Source: Catenuloplanes niger (GTDB lineage Bacteria > Actinomycetota > Actinomycetes > Mycobacteriales > Micromonosporaceae). Taken from it: DNA of 64,000 nucleotides. A program made the translations under genes and the position numbers. Positions within the stretch are counted from its first letter, which is position 1. Each line of letters begins with the position of its first letter. Under the pieces are notes generated by a model. That model saw nothing but the letters and a program-made list of their open reading frames with translations, was not told the DNA's origin and did not search any database. Of the stretch, positions 1 to 7,224 are shown piece after piece. The stretch lies in NCBI RefSeq assembly GCF_031458255.1, contig NZ_JAVDYC010000001.1:3729001-3793000 (forward strand). Reading direction: 5' to 3'.

Positions 1-539
1 GAGCGGAGCAGCTGCCGGCGGGACCGGATCAGCGAACCCCAGAGCAGGTTGATCGACGCCAGGACCGCGGTCCAGGCGATGGTCGCCCAGTAGCCGACCG
101 CCGGGTCGGGCCGCACCGCCGCGTAGATGAGCGTGGGCGCCACGTTGAGCGCGGTCAGCGCGGCCGCGACCGGGAAACGACGGTGTACGGCCAGGTTGAA
201 CAGGATGATCAGCGTGGCGCCGCCGCTGGCCGCCGAGAAGACGCCGAACAGCACGCCGATCAGGGCCAGCGAGACCGGGCGGCGACGACGCCACCAGAGC
301 CCGACGCAGAGAACCAGGCTGAGCGCGAGATCCACCCAGAGCAGCCAGGCCGGGCCGCGGCGGATGCCGTCCGCACCCCAGCCGTAGAACTCCTGCGCGG
401 TCACCAGGACCGCGAACGCGATCGCGAGGACGAAGGTGAGCGAGTCGACCACCCAGTCGCGGGTGGTCCGCGGGCGGACCGGTTCGTCCTCGTCCAGCGA
501 GTCCAGCGCGCCGCCCAGGGCACCCAGGATCGAGGTCAT
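1..539 (-). CDS. Sensor histidine kinase, N-terminal membrane part (partial)
   Basis: The reverse strand is open from an ATG at 539 to the window edge (179 codons), so the C-terminus with the catalytic domains lies outside. The visible part starts with a short acidic segment (DSLDEDEP). It continues with TRDWVVDSLTFVLAIAFAV, about four more hydrophobic helices and an arginine-rich loop (WWRRRRPVSLA), ending SLIRSRRQLLRS. This is the usual layout of the 4-5 TM sensor region of actinobacterial HPK7-type (NarX-like) kinases, in which the DHp and HATPase domains follow. The helices and their order are seen; the kinase function is inferred from this N-terminus. It is divergent from the ABC exporter genes at 665-2385, a common arrangement for kinases that control drug or lipid exporters. 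The response regulator would lie left of the window. Confidence 0.7.
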   Translation of the reverse strand, partial: MTSILGALGGALDSLDEDEPVRPRTTRDWVVDSLTFVLAIAFAVLVTAQEFYGWGADGIRRGPAWLLWVDLALSLVLCVGLWWRRRRPVSLALIGVLFGVFSAASGGATLIILFNLAVHRRFPVAAALTALNVAPTLIYAAVRPDPAVGYWATIAWTAVLASINLLWGSLIRSRRQLLR

Positions 540-664
540 GACGCCCAGGTTACGGACCGTCACGGATCATCGGTACCGACCAAAGTCGACGCGGGAACGC
601 GACTTTGGTGACAGCGACGTCAACCGCGGACCGACGCGGGCGACCGGGTGGCTCGGCCAGGCTG

Positions 665-1585
665 ATGGACATGATTACGGCTGACCACCTGACGAAACGG
701 TACGGCGCGCACACCGCCGTCGACGATGTCTCGTTCACCTGCGAGCCCGGCACGGTCACCGGCTTCCTCGGCCCGAACGGCGCGGGCAAGTCCACCACCA
801 TGCGCATGATCTGCGGGCTCACCGCGCCCTCGGCGGGCAGCGCGACCGTGGCGGGCGTGCCGTTCCGGCGCCTCGACAACCCGGGCCGCCGGATCGGCGT
901 GCTGCTGGACGCGTCCGCGCAGCACGGTGGCCGTACCGGCCGGGAGGTGTTGTCGCTGTCCGCGATGACCATGGGCGTGCCCCGGTCCCGCGTCTCCGCC
1001 GTGCTCGACCTGGTCGGGCTGGACGGCAAGGCCGCGCGCAAGCGGGTACGCCAGTACTCGCTCGGCATGCGGCAGCGGCTCGGCCTGGCCCACGCGCTGC
1101 TCGGCGAGCCCGGCATCCTGATCCTCGACGAGCCGGCGAACGGGCTCGACCCGGAGGGCATCTTCTGGATGCGCGGCCTGCTGCGCGACTTCGCCGACCG
1201 GGGCGGCACCGTGCTGCTCTCCTCGCACCTGCTGCGCGAGGTCGACGCGGTCGCGGACCGGCTCGTGATGATCGGCGGCGGCCGGATCGTGGCGCAGGGC
1301 GACAAGGCCGAACTGCTGGCCGGCGGCGGGACGCTCGTCCGCGCGGTCGACCCGGCCGCGCTGGCCACGGCGCTGGACCGGGCCGGGCTGTCCCACACCC
1401 GCACGCAGGACGGCGCGCTGCTGGTCAGCGCGGAGCCGGGCGCGATCGGGTGGGCCGCGGCCGAGAACAACGTGGTGCTGCTCGAACTCCGGCCCGCCGA
1501 CGGTGGCGGCCTGGAGCAGATGTTCCTGAGCCTGACGGCCGCACCGGCCGCCACGGGCGACGCTGTCAAGGAGGGCGCGCGATGA
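665..1585 (+). CDS. ABC-2 type exporter, ATP-binding subunit
   Basis: A cytoplasmic ATPase of about 306 residues that powers the permease encoded next to it. Near residue 35 there is a Walker A motif, GPNGAGKST. The ABC signature is the variant YSLGMRQRLGLA, the Walker B is ILILDEPANGLDP, and the switch histidine lies in LLSSHLL. The C-terminal 90 residues form the small extra domain typical of DrrA/CcmA-like drug or lipid exporters. I chose the ATG at 665 (a second ATG lies at 671) because conserved ABC sequence begins straight after it; the open frame extends upstream to 605 without homology-like sequence. The gene overlaps the permease by ATGA at 1582-1585, so the two are translationally coupled. 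The substrate cannot be told from sequence. Confidence 0.92.
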   Translation: MDMITADHLTKRYGAHTAVDDVSFTCEPGTVTGFLGPNGAGKSTTMRMICGLTAPSAGSATVAGVPFRRLDNPGRRIGVLLDASAQHGGRTGREVLSLSAMTMGVPRSRVSAVLDLVGLDGKAARKRVRQYSLGMRQRLGLAHALLGEPGILILDEPANGLDPEGIFWMRGLLRDFADRGGTVLLSSHLLREVDAVADRLVMIGGGRIVAQGDKAELLAGGGTLVRAVDPAALATALDRAGLSHTRTQDGALLVSAEPGAIGWAAAENNVVLLELRPADGGGLEQMFLSLTAAPAATGDAVKEGAR

Positions 1586-2385
1586 CCGGGACCGTGGAGC
1601 TGGAGAGGCCGACCACGATGCCGGCCACACACGGGGACCGCGGCCACCGGCGGGTCTCGCTGCTCACGCTGACCGGCGTGGAGCTGCGCAAGCTCGCGGA
1701 CACCCGGGCCGGCCTCTGGCTGCTGATCGTGATCGCGCTCGGCGTGATCCTGACGCACGTGGTCATGTTGGCCACCGAGGAACCGCGAAGCACCGCGAAC
1801 TTCGCCGCGCTGATGGGCTTCGCGCAGATCCCGGTCAGCATCCTGCTGCCGGTGCTGGGCATCCTGGCGATGACCGGCGAATGGTCCCAGCGGACCGCGC
1901 TGACCACGTTCGCGCTGGTCCCGGCGCGCGGCCGGGTGATCGCCGCGAAGCTGCTGGCCGCGGTCGTGATCGCGCTGCTCACCACGGCGGTGACCGCGGG
2001 CACGTCCGCGCTCGCCAACCTGGTGGCGATCGCGGTGGACGGCGACGGCTCCTGGACGATGCAGCCGGAGGCGCTGCTCGGCTTCGTAGCGCTGGAGATC
2101 GCGTACGTGCTGATGGGCTCCGCGTTCGGCGCGCTGCTGCTCAACTCGCCGCTGGCGATCGTGCTCTACTTCGTGGTCCCGACGCTGTGGACCACGCTCG
2201 GCGCGATGGTCTCCTGGCTGCGCGACGCGGCCGCGTGGCTGGACATGAACACGACCTCGTTGCCGATCGGCGAGGCGGACGTGACCTCCGGCGAATGGGC
2301 CCGGTTCGGCGTGTCGGCGCTGTTCTGGGTGGCGGTCCCGCTGATCCTCGGCACGATCCGCATCATGCGCCGCGAGGTGAACTGA
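1582..2385 (+). CDS. ABC-2 type exporter, permease subunit
   Basis: An integral membrane protein of 267 residues. It has a soluble N-terminus of about 35 residues and then a conserved start, LTGVELRKLADTRAG, as in many ABC-2 permeases. About six membrane helices follow, for example GLWLLIVIALGVILTHVVML, IPVSILLPVLGILAM and the last, FWVAVPLILGTIRIM. The start is the ATG at 1582 that overlaps the stop of the ATPase gene. The two subunits should form a dimer of dimers that exports a drug-like or lipid-like compound. The nearby divergent kinase gene suggests two-component control. A strong hairpin follows at 2403-2437. Confidence 0.88.
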   Translation: MTGTVELERPTTMPATHGDRGHRRVSLLTLTGVELRKLADTRAGLWLLIVIALGVILTHVVMLATEEPRSTANFAALMGFAQIPVSILLPVLGILAMTGEWSQRTALTTFALVPARGRVIAAKLLAAVVIALLTTAVTAGTSALANLVAIAVDGDGSWTMQPEALLGFVALEIAYVLMGSAFGALLLNSPLAIVLYFVVPTLWTTLGAMVSWLRDAAAWLDMNTTSLPIGEADVTSGEWARFGVSALFWVAVPLILGTIRIMRREVN

Positions 2386-2402
2386 CGCTCCCGGGGGGTG
2401 CG

Positions 2403-2437
2403 GCGGCTGCCGGGTCCGGTGCGGACCCGGCAGCCGC
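2403..2437 (+). terminator. Strong GC hairpin after the ABC-2 exporter operon
   Basis: A perfect 15-bp stem (left arm GCGGCTGCCGGGTCC, right arm GGACCCGGCAGCCGC) closes a 5-base loop, starting 18 bp after the permease stop codon. There is no U run, as is usual for terminators in this GC range. It lies between convergent genes and could also stop transcripts from the YhgE gene on the other strand. Confidence 0.7.
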
Positions 2438-2525
2438 ATCGTCGCGTCCGGCCCGGCGGCCGCGTTCGTCGCGTCCGGCCCGGCAGCCGCATCGTCGCGT
2501 CCGGCCCGGCGGCCGCTTCGTGCGG
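2433..2525. repeat. Short tandem repeat, about 26-27 bp unit, three copies plus a partial
   Basis: Copies begin at about 2433, 2459 and 2486, each reading GCCGC(A/G)T(T)CGTCGCG followed by TCCGGCCCGGC(A/G), with a partial fourth copy from 2512. The first copy shares its first bases with the right arm of the hairpin at 2403-2437. No reading frame here looks coding. The repeat fills most of the gap between two convergent operons. Confidence 0.75.
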
Positions 2526-2534
2526 ACCGTGGGG

Positions 2535-4706
2535 TCAGAGCACCACCTCGGGTTTGATCCGGGTGACCGTCCAGACCCGGTGCCGCCGCGCGCCGAGCGC
2601 CGTGAGCAGCAGCGCGACCAGCAGGTAGGCCACCAGGATGGAGACCGCGCGGCCGACCGCCATCAGGTCGCCGCCGTACATCAGGTGGCGCAGGCCCTCG
2701 ACCGAGTAACTCATCGGCAGCACGTGGTGCAGGCCGTGCAACGGTGCCGGGATGGTCTGCCACGGGAACGTGCCGCCCGCGCTGACCAGTTGCAGGACCA
2801 TCAGCACCAGCCCGAGGAACTGGCCGACCGCGCCGAGCCAGGCGTTGAGCATGTGGATGATCGCGATGAACGTGGCGGACGCCAGCATCATGAACGCGGC
2901 CATGCCCGCCGGGTGCACCGGGTGGAACCGCAGCGCGAACAGCACGACCGCGAAGAGCAGGCCCATCTGCGCGGCGCCGAGCAGCGCGGGCGCGAGCCAG
3001 CCGCCGAGCGCGACGCGCAGGCCGGACTGGTTGGCCGCCATCGCCCGGGTGGAGAGCGGGCGGACCAGCAGGAACAGCACGTACCCGCCGATCCAGGCGG
3101 CCAGCGAGAGGAAGAACGGGGCGAGGCCGGCGCCGTAGTTCGCCGCCTCGTTCTGGCGCACCGTCTGCACGTCGACCGGGTCGGCGATCGTGCCGGCCGT
3201 GGCGGCGCGCGTGTTGTCGTCCAGCTTCGGGATCTCGGCCAGGCCGCCACGCAGGCCGGCGGCGAGGTCCCGGGCGTTCCCGGCGAGCGTGCCGAGGCCC
3301 TGCTCCAGATCGGCCGAGCCGTCCGCGAGCTTCGCGGCACCGCTGGCGGACGCGGCCAGGCCGTCCCGGAGCGCGATCGCACCCTCGCTGATCGTGTCGC
3401 TGCCGCCCGCGAGCCGGGTCGCGCCGGTGTGCAGCGCGGCCGCGCCGAGCGCCGCGTCGTTGATCCCGGCGGTGAACCCGGGCACGGCGGCGGCCAGCTC
3501 GGTCACGCCCGCGTCGACCTGCTCCGCGCCGAGCGCGAGCGAGTCGAGCCGGGTGGCGAGCGCGGCCATGTTCGCCCGCGAGGTGGCCAGCGCGGCACGG
3601 GTCTCGCCGAGCCGGGCGCCGACCGCGGCGACGTCGGCCTCGGGCACGCCGAGCGCGGCCAGCCGGCCGGTCAGCGCGGCGTCCGCGCCGGCCACGGCCG
3701 CGCCGGAGCCGGTGGACGCGCCAGACCCGCCAGTCGTGGTGGACCCCGCGGTCGTGGTGGACCCGGCGGTCGTGGTGGACCCGCCGGTCGTAGTAAAACC
3801 GTCGGTCGTGGTGGCGGCGAACCCACCGGCCGCCGCGGCGGCCTCGCGCGCGCCGGCCGCGACCGACGCGGCGCCGTCCGCGAGCGTCCGTGCCGATCCG
3901 GGCAGCGCGGCCGACGACGTGCGCAGCGTGCTCAGCCCGCCGGCGAGATCGTCCGCGCCGGTGGCGAGCGTGCGCGCGCCGGCGCCACCGGCCTGGGCCG
4001 CCGCGGCCAGGTCACGTGCGCTGCTGAGCAGGTCGTGGTCGCCGCCGGCCAGCTTGGCGCTGCTGTCCGCGAGCTTCTCCGCGCCGTCGTGTGCCGTGCC
4101 GGCGCCCGCGGCGAGCTTGTCCGCACCGGCCGCGGCCTCGGACGTCCGTTCGTAGATGTGCTGGAAGCCGAGCAGGAACCGCTCGGCCGCGCGCGTGCCG
4201 ACCTCGCGGGACAGCGAGTCCTGGATCTCCGTGGCGACCTGTGCCGCGATCGTGTGCACCACGTAGTTGTTGGCGTCGTTGGTGGTCAGCACGATCGTGC
4301 CGGCGCGTGGCGTACCACCGCCCTCGACCGCCTCGGTGGTGGAGATCAGCGCGGCCGAGAAGTCGGCCGGGATGCGCAGCGCGAAGTCGAACTCGCCGTC
4401 CCGGACGCCGGCCTCCGCGGCCTCCGCGGTGGTGCGCCGCCAGTCGAACGCGCCGTCCTCGACGAGTTCCGCGCCGACCCGCGCACCGGCCTGCATCAGC
4501 GAGCCGTCCCGCTGGGTGGCGCCGACGTCGTCGATGACCAGCGCGGCCGGCACCCGGTCGAGCCGCGCGTACGGGTCGGAGTTCGCGTAGAGATACAGCC
4601 CGCCGTAGAGCAGCGGGACCGCGGCCAGCGCCAGCACCACGAGCTTCGGGGTACGGCCCGCGGTGAGCCTGCGCAGCTCCGAGACGGCCAACCGGACAGC
4701 ACTCAC
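2535..4706 (-). CDS. YhgE/Pip-family membrane protein (ABC-2-like transporter)
   Basis: A 723-residue membrane protein. After about 15 residues there is one TM helix (PKLVVLALAAVPLLYGGLYLY). A large external region follows, made of repeated heptad-like units with the pattern GA..LA.GA..L, such as AGADKLAAGAGTAHDG. Near residue 310 sits a Thr-Ser-Gly repeat (GGSTTTAGSTTTAGS, a tandem repeat in the DNA at about 3720-3800). The last 200 residues hold five TM helices, as in the ABC-2 membrane fold. This matches YhgE/Pip proteins, whose substrates are mostly unknown but are thought to be envelope lipids or proteins. The start is GTG at 4706: GAGGAG lies six bases upstream and the codon overlaps the stop of the upstream gene (GTGA). 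That coupling suggests the two products act together. Confidence 0.88.
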   Translation of the reverse strand: MSAVRLAVSELRRLTAGRTPKLVVLALAAVPLLYGGLYLYANSDPYARLDRVPAALVIDDVGATQRDGSLMQAGARVGAELVEDGAFDWRRTTAEAAEAGVRDGEFDFALRIPADFSAALISTTEAVEGGGTPRAGTIVLTTNDANNYVVHTIAAQVATEIQDSLSREVGTRAAERFLLGFQHIYERTSEAAAGADKLAAGAGTAHDGAEKLADSSAKLAGGDHDLLSSARDLAAAAQAGGAGARTLATGADDLAGGLSTLRTSSAALPGSARTLADGAASVAAGAREAAAAAGGFAATTTDGFTTTGGSTTTAGSTTTAGSTTTGGSGASTGSGAAVAGADAALTGRLAALGVPEADVAAVGARLGETRAALATSRANMAALATRLDSLALGAEQVDAGVTELAAAVPGFTAGINDAALGAAALHTGATRLAGGSDTISEGAIALRDGLAASASGAAKLADGSADLEQGLGTLAGNARDLAAGLRGGLAEIPKLDDNTRAATAGTIADPVDVQTVRQNEAANYGAGLAPFFLSLAAWIGGYVLFLLVRPLSTRAMAANQSGLRVALGGWLAPALLGAAQMGLLFAVVLFALRFHPVHPAGMAAFMMLASATFIAIIHMLNAWLGAVGQFLGLVLMVLQLVSAGGTFPWQTIPAPLHGLHHVLPMSYSVEGLRHLMYGGDLMAVGRAVSILVAYLLVALLLTALGARRHRVWTVTRIKPEVVL
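3715..3805 (-). repeat. In-frame tandem repeat coding for Gly-Ser-Thr-Thr-Thr units
   Basis: Within the YhgE-like gene, a 15-bp unit (GTCGTGGTGGACCC on the + strand) recurs about four times. It codes for TTTAGS/TTTGGS in the extracytoplasmic region. Such Thr/Ser/Gly runs are typical flexible linkers and their copy number can vary between strains. Confidence 0.75.
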
Positions 4707-7135
4707 GAAATCTCCTCGGTGTGTCGGCCTGTCGCTTCGGTGTTCCGGGTGATCGCTTCCGTCGTCGCGGACGCGCCCAGCTGCCGGCGGCGGACCGTGG
4801 CGATGGTGAACCCGGCCGCGGCCGGCGCGTCCGGATCGGCGTTGCCCAGCCGGACCGCGCGCAGCCCGAGCAGTTCCGCCGACGTGTCCGTGCACTGGAC
4901 GATCACGCCGTAGCCGCGTGCCGCGAGCACGCCGGCCAGGTCCCACCAGGCGCCGGGTCCGCCGCCGTGCCGGTCCGGCAGGGTCAGCACGAGCACGCTG
5001 ACGCCGGGCCGGAGCGCGGCCAGCTCGGCGAGCACGCGCGTGCGTACCGGGCCGGGCACGTGCTCGGTGCGGGTCTCCGCGTAGACGAGCGCGCCGTGCC
5101 GGTCGAGCCACTCCCGGACCGCCCGCCGCCCGGCCCTCGCGCGCGCCATCGACAGTTCCTCGCCGACCACGGCCGCGAGCGGTAGCATCTCGTCGGGTTC
5201 GCTGATGCCGGGCACGTCGACCAGCGCGACCGCCTCGCGCAGCCGCTTCCCGGAGTGCTCGCCGTCCAGCGTGACGTCGCCGCCGTCCGGTTCCAGCCGG
5301 CCGCCGAGCGCGAGCGCGAGCGCGGTGTGACCGTGACCGGGCGGCCCCGCGACCGCGACCCGGCGGCCCGCGACCACGCCGACGCTGGTCGGCCGCAGCA
5401 GCAGCCCGTGCGGCCCCCGGGCGGTGACCGCGCGCGCCTCGATCGCCACCGCCTCGACCGGCTCCTCCAGCAGCACCTGCGGCTCGGTCTCGACCGCGTA
5501 GAGGCGCTCGATCTCCGTGGCGAACAGCGCGGTGAGCAGCCGGCGGCGTGGCCGGAGCGTGGGCGTGAGGTGTCCGGCCCGCCGGGACAGGCCGCCGGGG
5601 AGGATCTCGAACCGGCGGATCTGTTCGGCCGCGGACGTCCGTGCGTTGGCCGCGTCGATCGCCACCCGGATCGCCTCGATCACCCGCGGGTCGGTGGCGG
5701 CCGGGGTCGCCGCGTCCGGGAAGGCGCGCTGGACCGCGCTCTCCTCCAGCGCGATCAGCGCCGCGACGTACGGCCGCCGCTCGCCGACCGCCAGGCAGTG
5801 CGCGACGAGCGGGTGCGCGCGGACCACCTCCTCCAGTGCGACGGCCGCGACCCGCCGCCCGGACTGCAGCGTGAGCATGTCCTCGACGTTGCCGGCGATC
5901 CGCAGGTAGCCGTCGTCGTCCAGCGCGCCGAGGTCGCCGGTGTGCAGCCAGCCGGACGCGTCCACCACCGGGTCCCGGTCGATCTCGGACGGGCCGTCGT
6001 AGCCGGGGAAGATGCCCGGGCCGCGCACGAAGACCTCGCCGTCCGGGCTGACCCGCACCTCGACGCCGGGCAGCGGCGTGCCGACCGTGCCGGGCCGGTG
6101 CAGCGCCGGCGTGTTCAGCGTGACCGCGGCGGTGGCCTCGGTCAGCCCGTACCCGGTGAGCAGCGGCACGCCCGCGCCGCGGTAGAGCCGGGCGAGCCGG
6201 TCGCTGACCGGCGCGCCACCGGTGATCAGGTATTCGGCCCGGCCGCCGAGCGCGTCCCGCAGCGCCGCGAACGCGCGTTCGTGCCGGGACCGCCGCAGCC
6301 GGCCGCGCAGCCCGCCCGGACCGGCCAGCGCGGCCCGCTCCGCCGCGTCGTCGCCGCCGAGGTGGCGGCCCCAGAGATGCTCGAAGAAGCGCGGCGGTGC
6401 CGCGAGCACCGACGGCCGCAGGTCCGCGAGGTCGGCCAGGATCCGCTCCGGGCCGGTGTGCGCGATCCGGGCCCCGCCGATCAGGGCCGCGAGGTGCACG
6501 ATCCGGCCGAAGACGTGCGACAGCGGCAGCGCGGACAGCACGGTGCGCGGCTCGCCGCCGAACAGCTGCGGCAGCGCCTCCCGGATCGCGCGCGCGGCCG
6601 CGTCCAGGTTCGCGTGGGTGAGCCGGCAGGCCGCGGGCCGGCCGCCGACCCCGGACGTGTAGACGATGGTGGCGACCGCGCCGGACGGCATGGCGGCCGG
6701 TGGGATCGCGCCGAGCGTCGGCACCTCCAGCGCGGACATCGGCGTCAGCGGCCCGCCCGCACCGGTCTGCCAGGCGTGCGGGAGACCGGCCGCGGCGACC
6801 CGCGCGGTGAGTGCCGGGTCGTCGCCGGTGACCACGCAGGCCGCGGCGCCGCAGCAGCGCAGCATCCAGTCGAGCTGCTCGCCGGGGACCTCCTCCTGCA
6901 GGGCGACCGGGATCGCGCCGATCCACCAGGCCGCCAGGTCCGTGATCGCCCACTCGTACCCGGGTGCGCCCAGGATCGCGATCCGGTCCCCCGCACCGAG
7001 TCCGGCCGCGAGCAACCCGCCCGCCCGCTTGCTGATCCGGGTCTGCAGCTCGGCGGGGGCGAGTTCGTGCCAGCCGGCGGCGGTCCGTTCGCAGAGGAGG
7101 GCGCGCTCCGGCCACCGTTGCGCCGACACCGCCAC
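4703..7135 (-). CDS. Degenerate acyl-CoA synthetase fused to a degenerate ABC ATPase
   Basis: An 810-residue protein in two parts. Residues 1 to about 540 follow the AMP-binding (ANL) fold of long-chain acyl-CoA synthetases: GDRIAILGAPGYEWAI, YGLTEA and GWLHTGDLG are all visible. The key loop, normally YTSGTTGxPKG, reads IVYTSGVGGRPAACRLTH, and the later GRKK/GKN region reads IAGNVEDMLTLQSGRR. The usual catalytic lysine is therefore not seen. Residues of about 560-790 resemble an ABC ATPase, with GPPGHGHTALALA where Walker A should be (Lys replaced by His) and VLVLTLPDRHGG where Walker B should be; no LSGGQ is seen. Both parts therefore look weak or inactive as enzymes. The start is GTG at 7135. 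The stop overlaps the YhgE-like start, which suggests a partner subunit role. Identity of the fold is clear; function is unknown. Confidence 0.8.
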   Translation of the reverse strand: MAVSAQRWPERALLCERTAAGWHELAPAELQTRISKRAGGLLAAGLGAGDRIAILGAPGYEWAITDLAAWWIGAIPVALQEEVPGEQLDWMLRCCGAAACVVTGDDPALTARVAAAGLPHAWQTGAGGPLTPMSALEVPTLGAIPPAAMPSGAVATIVYTSGVGGRPAACRLTHANLDAAARAIREALPQLFGGEPRTVLSALPLSHVFGRIVHLAALIGGARIAHTGPERILADLADLRPSVLAAPPRFFEHLWGRHLGGDDAAERAALAGPGGLRGRLRRSRHERAFAALRDALGGRAEYLITGGAPVSDRLARLYRGAGVPLLTGYGLTEATAAVTLNTPALHRPGTVGTPLPGVEVRVSPDGEVFVRGPGIFPGYDGPSEIDRDPVVDASGWLHTGDLGALDDDGYLRIAGNVEDMLTLQSGRRVAAVALEEVVRAHPLVAHCLAVGERRPYVAALIALEESAVQRAFPDAATPAATDPRVIEAIRVAIDAANARTSAAEQIRRFEILPGGLSRRAGHLTPTLRPRRRLLTALFATEIERLYAVETEPQVLLEEPVEAVAIEARAVTARGPHGLLLRPTSVGVVAGRRVAVAGPPGHGHTALALALGGRLEPDGGDVTLDGEHSGKRLREAVALVDVPGISEPDEMLPLAAVVGEELSMARARAGRRAVREWLDRHGALVYAETRTEHVPGPVRTRVLAELAALRPGVSVLVLTLPDRHGGGPGAWWDLAGVLAARGYGVIVQCTDTSAELLGLRAVRLGNADPDAPAAAGFTIATVRRRQLGASATTEAITRNTEATGRHTEEIS

Positions 7136-7224
7136 ACCGGCAGCGTAAGTCGGAGGTAAGCCTTATATCGCGTGAATCGGTCTTACCGGCCACGGACCGG
7201 CACGCTGTGCTAGGACCGCGCGGG

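Noticed and set aside
2535-7193. A single open frame running through the YhgE gene and its upstream neighbour
   Set aside because: Only the 2535-4706 part has protein-like sequence; the rest is out of frame with the AMP-binding gene, which has the real motifs.
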